Below are positions 57,681 through 64,000 of a stretch of DNA of 64,000 nt, piece after piece. Under the pieces are notes generated by a model. That model did no database searches. It was not told where the DNA came from and was given only the letters and a program-made list of their open reading frames with translations. The position numbers and the translations under genes are program-made. Position 1 is the first letter of the stretch, and each line of letters starts with the position of its first letter. The stretch is from Chlorops oryzae (taxonomy: Eukaryota; Arthropoda; Insecta; Diptera; Chloropidae). The stretch is taken from NCBI GenBank assembly GCA_020466095.1, contig CM035809.1, positions 28,983,063 through 29,047,062 of the forward strand, given 5' to 3'.

Positions 57681-58242
57681 CTTGGAAGACATATGCGACT
57701 TTTGAATAATATTGATAGCGTCGATTTTTAAATCGATTATATTTTCACATTGAAGCTGTCATATCATTTTCAGCCCCTGTTTGTAAGCGGGTCTTGTTGT
57801 ATTGAAATTTAAGGCAAATGTCACGATTTCCCGCTCATATAAGCGGGGAGTGCTTATATCCTTGGTTGGGCAAGGCAACCGGGCAAACGCCGTCGGTGAG
57901 CCCCTTGTGCGTTGTATCTCGGATCAGTACTCATTAAGTAAGGATTTTTTCTTATAATTTTTTTATTTATGAAGTTCGTTTCAGATAAACTTAAAAACCC
58001 CAATTTACCAGTTTTTTAGCTGTTAGGTTTTTTTTGTTATTTTTTTTTTTAGGTAACGGGCTCCATTTTTCAAACGCCCGGTGGGCCTTTTGACCCCCAG
58101 TCCACCCCTGTCCGGGGTGCATATGTCCGGGGAACACTTTACATATATTTGAGACAAGCGTAGGTCGATAAATTAACACTTGTCCATCTATATGTTTGAA
58201 TGAAATAAAAATTTATAAAATTCGTTAACACTGATATATGCA
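57681..58242. other. No gene supported
   Basis: Slightly GC-richer around 57790-57900, with 'gctcatataagcgggg'. No family recognised. Confidence 0.35.
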
Positions 58243-58244
58243 TA

Positions 58245-58681
58245 CAGTAGTTTCGCTATATATGAAACTGGTATATTAGAAAACCCCGCTTTTAAGAAAG
58301 GAATCTCAGGCCACCAAGTCCAATTTTATTAATCTCTGTACAAAAATCTTTGTATATAAGAAACTCGTATGTAAGAAAAACCCGCCTTTAAGAAACTGAT
58401 TACCAAAACCAAAAACTCTTTTTGTATGGAAAAATTTTTTATATACATAAGAAACTTGGTTCTTAACAAAAATTTAACACCCCTATTTTCAAATTTCGGT
58501 AGTTGATATAAGAAAGAATTTGCTTATAAACGGTTTTTTTTATAAGAAAGAATTTGCTTATAAACGGTTTTTTTTTTATAAGAAAGAATTTTCTTATAAA
58601 CGGGTTCTTATATAAGAAAAAACCGGATATAAGAATGAAATTTCTTGGCAAAATCGACTTTCTTATATAGCGAAACTACTG
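58245..58681. mobile_element. pogo-like MITE, CAGTAGTTTCGCTATATA ends
   Basis: The left CAGTAGTTTCGCTATATA and right TATATAGCGAAACTACTG ends are perfect inverses, each flanked by TA (58243-58244, 58682-58683). The interior holds three direct repeats of 'ataagaaagaatttgctta' type (58508-58610). CAGT ends with a TA target fit pogo-like Tc1/mariner elements. Confidence 0.85.
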
Positions 58682-58790
58682 TATATTACATTAAAGAATT
58701 CATGTTTGTAACGCAATGTGCCACATAACTACATGGTACGCTTGTAAACACATCGATAATTACACAGAAAATATTTTTTGATACGTTTTA

Positions 58791-59730
58791 GAGGCCTTTT
58801 ACATTAGTCAATAGTTGACCGTCAATTCTCATTTTCAGTACAAAACGATAACATATCGTTATCGAAAAGTTGAGCGTTTTTTGGTTGCACGTACTTGCTC
58901 AATCCGTCTTTGCTCTCTTTCGTTTATCGAACTTATCGATGGCTGGGAACAAATTTCTGACATTTATTTTATTCGTTTTCGTTGTTCGTGGAGACAGCAT
59001 CGCATGCTATTATATGTTTTTACTTATTTTTCTTGATCAATATTTTAGGATCTTACATTCTTGTATGTACCGAAAACTTTAAATTGAAGACTAATTTTTA
59101 TGTTATAAGATATGAAGAAAAATGTGATGAATATAATAAAAAATTTAAGGCGAAACTCCATAAACGATGGCAATGACGGTTGTTGCGGTATACGCGGCAA
59201 AGATGAAAAAATTTGTGCTGCTTCCATTGAATCAATGTATTGAAATGTATTTAAATGGAAGCAGCTACATTTCTATCGCCTGAAATGTTTCGTCGATTGT
59301 GGAGTTTCGCCTTTATTCTTTTGACAATATGAAAATCACCTAGATAGTTTACTCCTACAAATCGTTAATAGAATTTATTTTCAAACAGAACAATTTAACA
59401 GCTACTCACTAAAAAATGTCTTTTTCAAAAAGCATTTTTAATTCAAGCATTTTGAAATACTCCTTAGCATCAATAATTAAATTCATTAAAACAAAACAGG
59501 TAGTGCTGTATTTATGCTTCTGCTATCAACCCTTAATCAGAGATACATATTTTAATTTGCTTGAATTTTATAAAATATCACCCCTGTGTTGAAGAGGAAA
59601 ATGTCATAAAAGGCAAACGAAGTAAGAATTGACGATCAATTCATTCGAGTAAGTGTAAAGGCGAATGCAACTCCAAAAGGGAATATCGATAGGAATTGAC
59701 GATCAACTATTGACTAATGTAAAAGGCCTC
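58791..59730. mobile_element. Harbinger-like MITE, GAGGCCTTTTACATTAG ends
   Basis: Inverted ends of about 45 bp begin GAGGCCTTTTACATTAGTC. TTA on both sides (58788-58790, 59731-59733) is a 3-bp TWA duplication, as in PIF/Harbinger. It contains a smaller foldback at 59148-59312. Frames inside are short and unrecognised. Confidence 0.85.
59148..59312. mobile_element. Nested Harbinger-like MITE, AGGCGAAACTCCA ends
   Basis: AGGCGAAACTCCA at the left and TGGAGTTTCGCCT at the right, flanked by TTA (59145-59147, 59313-59315). The centre has 'gcttccatt' and 'aatggaagc' as a second stem. It shares the TTA target habit of its host. Confidence 0.78.
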
Positions 59731-59736
59731 TTAAGC

Positions 59737-60304
59737 TGCAATCAGTGATGCCATAAGATTCCATAACAGAACATAACATAATCAGCTGATTCGATCTATT
59801 CAATACATTTTGCATGCAAGTGGTTAGTCAACCCATAACATAACTTACCATAACAGAAGAAGCTGTAGAAAATAGATTTTTCTTATGGCGTGTTATGTTA
59901 GAGCGAATCAGCTGATATTTATGAGTGCTGCCAAATGTTTCCTAAATCTGCCATATTTCCCCTTTTACGGAAATTGCCAAGAGTCTGCAATTACAACTCT
60001 TTTAAATATGATAAAAGCTATAATTATATAATTTTTTAAATATAATGATATATGGCAATATTTTTCACCCTATTTAGAAGTGTTTGTTTTAACTTTTTTT
60101 TCAAGAAATCATAATAAGTTGCGCTTTTCCCGAAATAATTTTTTCCCTCTTTCCCTAAGGTGCGCACATTCTTATCATATTGCAACATCGGCTCCTATGT
60201 GCTCTTATGGATTCTTATGTCTTCACTGACTACTGAAAAAGCGCTTGTGTTATTTTATGTTATGTTCTGTTCTGTTATGGAATCTTATGGCATCACTGAT
60301 TGCA
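59737..60304. mobile_element. TIR element, TGCAATCAGTGATGCC ends
   Basis: About 40 bp at each end are inverted repeats beginning TGCAATCAGTGATGCCATAA. Inside, 'ataacataa' words and 'aatcagctgatt' repeat in both orientations. No target duplication was found, so the class is open. It starts 7 bp beyond the end of the Harbinger-like element. Confidence 0.75.
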
Positions 60305-61365
60305 CCTTTACATCGATGCGATTATTATTTGGCTACGACAAAAATGAATTGTGGCAACGCTCTATATTACGCGAAAACTTCCTATCGGTGTTTCCAAAAA
60401 AAAATCGATGTTACCGTGCATCGATATATTCTCATCATCCCTACGTGACTTGTGCTTTTTCGAATTTGCAATGAGTTCGCGCATAGGAATAATTTCGTTT
60501 ACAATATATCAACTGTGTTTTATAAAAAAAAAAAAACAACAAAGAGTAATGAAATAAATTGGAAACCTTCCTCCTGATTTGCAGATAAATCAATCGAATT
60601 GCGATTGTTTCAAGTGGTGAAGCTTCTTCGTCTTACTCCAATTGGAGTTTAAAAGTTCCATTCAAGAGGAATATATGAAACAATCGTGGCTCTGGAGTTC
60701 TCTTGTTGGCTAGCACATTAGTTGACGAGCGGCTGTAGCAATCAGTCCTTACTGTGGGCGATAATGGCCAAGATTTCTCCTCCGTTTCACTTTGTAAGTA
60801 GATTCATATGACAGAAAAAAGTGCAGATTAAATATTTATCAAAAGGCTTTTTGCAGTGAAAGGATATCCAAACCAATTCGCAAATGCAAAGAGGAGTCGT
60901 ACAGCGAAGGATATTATTTTGTATGCTTATGGACCCATGCCTTCTAAAGCAGCGTTATGGTAATCTTTCAGTAAGGTAAGGTAAGTACTAAATTTCAAAA
61001 TCTGATTCTATACGTTATAATATTATATCGAATACACTTACCATTTCATCAATTGAGACCATAAATCCCCTATACATATACCCAATTTTGAATTCCGATA
61101 CCTTATGGCCGAAAAGGAGCAGTAGCTTAACCTTCTAATATCACAATTCTCATTTTGAAATGAAAAAATCTGAGAAAAACTAATCTAAAAATATTTACAG
61201 TAGAGTCAGGTTGGTTTGAACACCGGATAGAGTGAACACCCCGGTGGAGTGAATAGACTAAATTTTTTCATTGAGTTCTCTCTTATGTGAACGTTCAATA
61301 AGAGGAAAAACAGAAAAAAATATCAGTATTAATCTTCGGCCAATTCTTTGTTTTCGTGGGCATAA
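60305..61365. other. No gene; lone pogo-like end
   Basis: TACAGTAGAGTCAGG at 61196 with repeated 'gaacacc' text looks like one pogo-type end. A distant TTTACTGTA at 62662-62670 could be its partner but the ends match poorly. Confidence 0.35.
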
Positions 61366-61482
61366 TTCTAGTTGCTGGCCGTTTCTGGGATTTGATTGAA
61401 ACTCGGTATTTATATGTAGAATGGCCTCCTGATTCCAAATCTGCAATCCGTTTTTGTCGGTCGCCACTAGTTTAGGAGATAA
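61366..61482 (+). repeat. Left arm of a 115-bp inverted repeat
   Basis: Reverse complement of 62340-62455: 'ctagttgctggccgtttctg' through 'ctagtttaggagat'. The arms are about 860 bp apart. Confidence 0.85.
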
Positions 61483-62339
61483 GTTTGTATGAAAATGCAA
61501 TGTAAACATTGTGGAAACAGAATGACAAATGATTGTGGTGTTGCCAGACGTTTTATTTTGAAAAAATCTACCAATTGGTAGATTTAATAGGTGGATAATA
61601 AAAAAGTGGGAAAATATGAGCCATATTGTGGGAAATATTTAGAAAATAATTCTCAAACTTGGGGGAATTTTTTTTTTTTTTTTATTTTTTTTTATTTTTT
61701 TTTTATTACTGAAAAATGTAATTGCACTTGTTTTTTGTTTTTTTTTTCCCCAAATTTATTTTTCATTTTTGTCCACAACACAAAAAAAAAACACCATTTC
61801 TCAAAACTCTCTTTTCCAACGTTTGGTGGCTCTGAAAAGGACCGATTGGTGGTTCTGAAAATACCTTTTATTCTTCTCCTCCAGTGCTGTCCACTCTTAG
61901 AGCTTTAAAATAGCTTCAAATGGCACTGAACCCATCAAATTGCCTTCGAACAGGGTAAAAATATCCAACAGCGAGCTCATTGCGAAACTTTCTTTCCACG
62001 AATAATGGATTTCCCGGAAATTCAATTGGAAGTGCTGCCATAATTCTACCAAAAACCTAAAAAAAAACGAACCTATCGCCTAATATCTACCAATTTTTTA
62101 ACTGTATTTTTAAGAAATAAAACCCTTAAAACAATTTATTTTCCATAATCCTTAATATTTCTCAGTTGCACATTATTGCTCAAAAGCTAAAAAGCAGGTT
62201 ATAATTTTTATATTTTTTTTTTACTAGTATGGCAACAATTTGCATAAAATATTTGAATTTTGCAACATACACGAATTTCGAATAAGTGGCAACAAGTGTA
62301 AAAATTAGTACGTTTTTTTTGGCAATTTTCAAAACGTGA

Positions 62340-62455
62340 TATCTCCTAAACTAGAGGCGACCGACAAAAAAGGATTGCAGATTTGGAATCAGGGAGTCAT
62401 TTTCTATAGATTGGAATCAAAAAAAAAAGATCCCAGAAACGGCCAGCAACTAGAA
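62340..62455 (-). repeat. Right arm of a 115-bp inverted repeat
   Basis: Pairs with 61366-61482. The conserved wording 'ggattgcagatttggaatca' is kept at both arms although the middle of each arm has diverged. Confidence 0.85.
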
Positions 62456-62670
62456 GTGTTCCGTTTTAATCCTCTCGATTTTTTCCACTATATTAATAAG
62501 CTAAGTTTAATAACGTACAATATTGGACCTAGCGTTCAGTTTTTAGGGAAAATTATTAAACCCCTTGAATTTTACTCAACTAAAATAAATTAAACATACA
62601 AAAAATTAGCCTCGATTGTGTGAACAGCCTTGATAAAAAGAACAGGCCTTGCATAAATTAGTTTACTGTA

Positions 62671-64000
62671 TTTAATTTTATATTTTTTATTTCGAATAAA
62701 ATTTGTGTAGAGACGGTGCCAGGCATACATAGGACTAAGTTTATATATAAAAAAATCCCCGTTTAAAAGCTCAAACAAAATTTTCAAATCCGAAGGAAAA
62801 AATTCGCCGGGAATATCCTGCATAACTATCGCAATATAATCCAATAAAATCAGCCATTTTCCTGTAATCTAAAACAAAAAGATGCATATATATAAATAAA
62901 TAGCTGCGCAATTTTAGATGCATTTGCGATCTTTTCATACATTCCTTTTTTTTCTAAAAAAAAAGTGCTTTTTCGAAAGCTTTTGCGTCAGTCAGTCTAA
63001 TAAAGATTTGCCTCCATTGCCCAAAAGGTCTTAGTCGCTCTTAAATTCAACTTAATCAATCATAAAATACGATTTTATGGCATGATGATAGAACATTAAA
63101 TGTAAATTTCATAGAAGGAACTAATAGAGAAAATGGAATGAGACCAATTCCCCTTAAAGGCCAAACCACATGTCAACACGTAATAATTCTCCATAAATGT
63201 TCGACATTTTAAGCTTAATTAATGCGAATCTTTCATTGGAAGTTTATTTGTATTGTTTTCAGTTCTTTAATTAAAGCCGAGCAGTTCCTTTTTATCTCAT
63301 ATTATTGCAAACAGCAGCACAAATATTTGAAGCCAATTCACATTGCGGCAATCCTTTGCGGTTATGCGAAAAGGAAATCAAGTCCAAAAATTCTCATTTG
63401 TGGGATTTTTGTGGAAATCGAGTTCCTTAAATGATTCAAGGAATGCGAACGGATATGTGTTTGTGTATGTCTGTCTGTCTGTCTGTCTGTGTGTGTGTGT
63501 GAACGTTTGAGGAATGATTGTGATTGACATTTTGCAAATTGAGATCAATAAAATAAAGTCGATTGCGGTTAGTTTCCAGAGTTCTTCGGGCAGCTCAATC
63601 GACTGAAGGCGAAGAAAAGAGAAATGCAATTATTTCATTTTCAGGAAAATATAATTTCAATCGGATTTCATTTGAATGAAAAACATTTATTTTTATGTTT
63701 TGAAGCAGCGAAATGAGCTTATCGACAATATAAATAAATAAAATAAAAAAAAATTACACACACACGCATAAAGCCATATCGGATGCAATTGTTCATTAAA
63801 AACACCACAATTCCGAAATTTTATTTGATTTTTATTAATAAAAATATCATCAACAAAAAAACAAACCTTCCCTGGCAACAATTGAAATTCTTTTGGCCCT
63901 ATTTCACTGAACGAAGCGAATTTAAAAAAAAAAAAAAAAAAAAAATGTTTTAATTTAAGCCTATTTTTGTATGGTGATCCCCCTAAGGAGGGGAGATAGG
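62671..64000. other. No gene; GTCT/GT microsatellite
   Basis: A (GTCT)n then (GT)n run spans 63469-63500, and poly(A) lies at 63926-63946. Overlapping frames on both strands (63222-63629) appear random. Confidence 0.45.

Noticed and set aside
61198..62668. Full pogo-like element from TACAGTAGAGTC to TTTACTGTA
   Set aside because: The ends agree for only about five bases and the 'gaacacc' words run in the same direction at both ends.

Overview
The window is a eukaryotic, AT-rich, gene-poor stretch that looks like dipteran (fly) intergenic or intronic DNA. The clues are the mixture of short inverted-repeat transposons, 'gtgggcgtggc' repeats with ATACCC-type ends, dense TATCGATA motifs, tRNA-derived SINEs, and a non-LTR retrotransposon 3' end with RNase H and a TAA tail. 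I found no convincing host protein-coding exon, no genuine tRNA or rRNA gene, and nothing prokaryotic. Most open frames are chance frames or translations of simple repeats. The only protein relics I recognise belong to transposons: a hAT transposase C-terminus near 53.8 kb and an RNase H/Cys-His tail at 39.3-39.9 kb.

Layout. 0-7 kb: a TIR element holding a tRNA-like module (375-897), a CACTGAG-end MITE (1796-2436), a 290-bp palindromic tandem array (3410-4515), a SINE with clean target duplication (5413-5657) and three hAT-type MITEs with 8-bp target duplications (5757-6382, 6470-6624, 6660-6900). 7-19.6 kb: a diverged local duplication, a MULE-like foldback (9490-9763), a piggyBac-like MITE (11650-11779), a TATCGATA-rich element expanded by a (CAT)n array (12999-14846), a second CACTGAG copy, a MITE with P-element-like ends (17369-17605) and another TATCGATA-rich element. 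19.6-26.8 kb: a direct tandem duplication of about 3.2 kb, each copy carrying private insertions. 27-29 kb: a CACTGAG MITE containing a hAT MITE, which itself contains a Harbinger-like and a pogo-like MITE. 29.9-47 kb: dipteran-type repeats, a (GT)n tract, three TIR elements with internal Pol III boxes, a GA minisatellite, a micro-MITE array and the I-like retrotransposon tail. 42.7-44.4 kb is another triple nest. 49.0-54.25 kb: a second tandem duplication, whose second copy contains a hAT nested in a hAT. 54.8-64 kb: a perfect foldback, an inverted CACTGAG copy, pogo-like and Harbinger-like MITEs and mostly unremarkable AT-rich DNA.

How the parts relate. Four hAT-type families share subterminal ATCGATA/TATCGATA clusters. 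Several TIR-bounded elements carry good Pol III A and B boxes. Three otherwise different MITE families share a short internal core that can be read as a decayed peptide. All classification rests on target duplications, termini and relics read by eye; no database search was possible.
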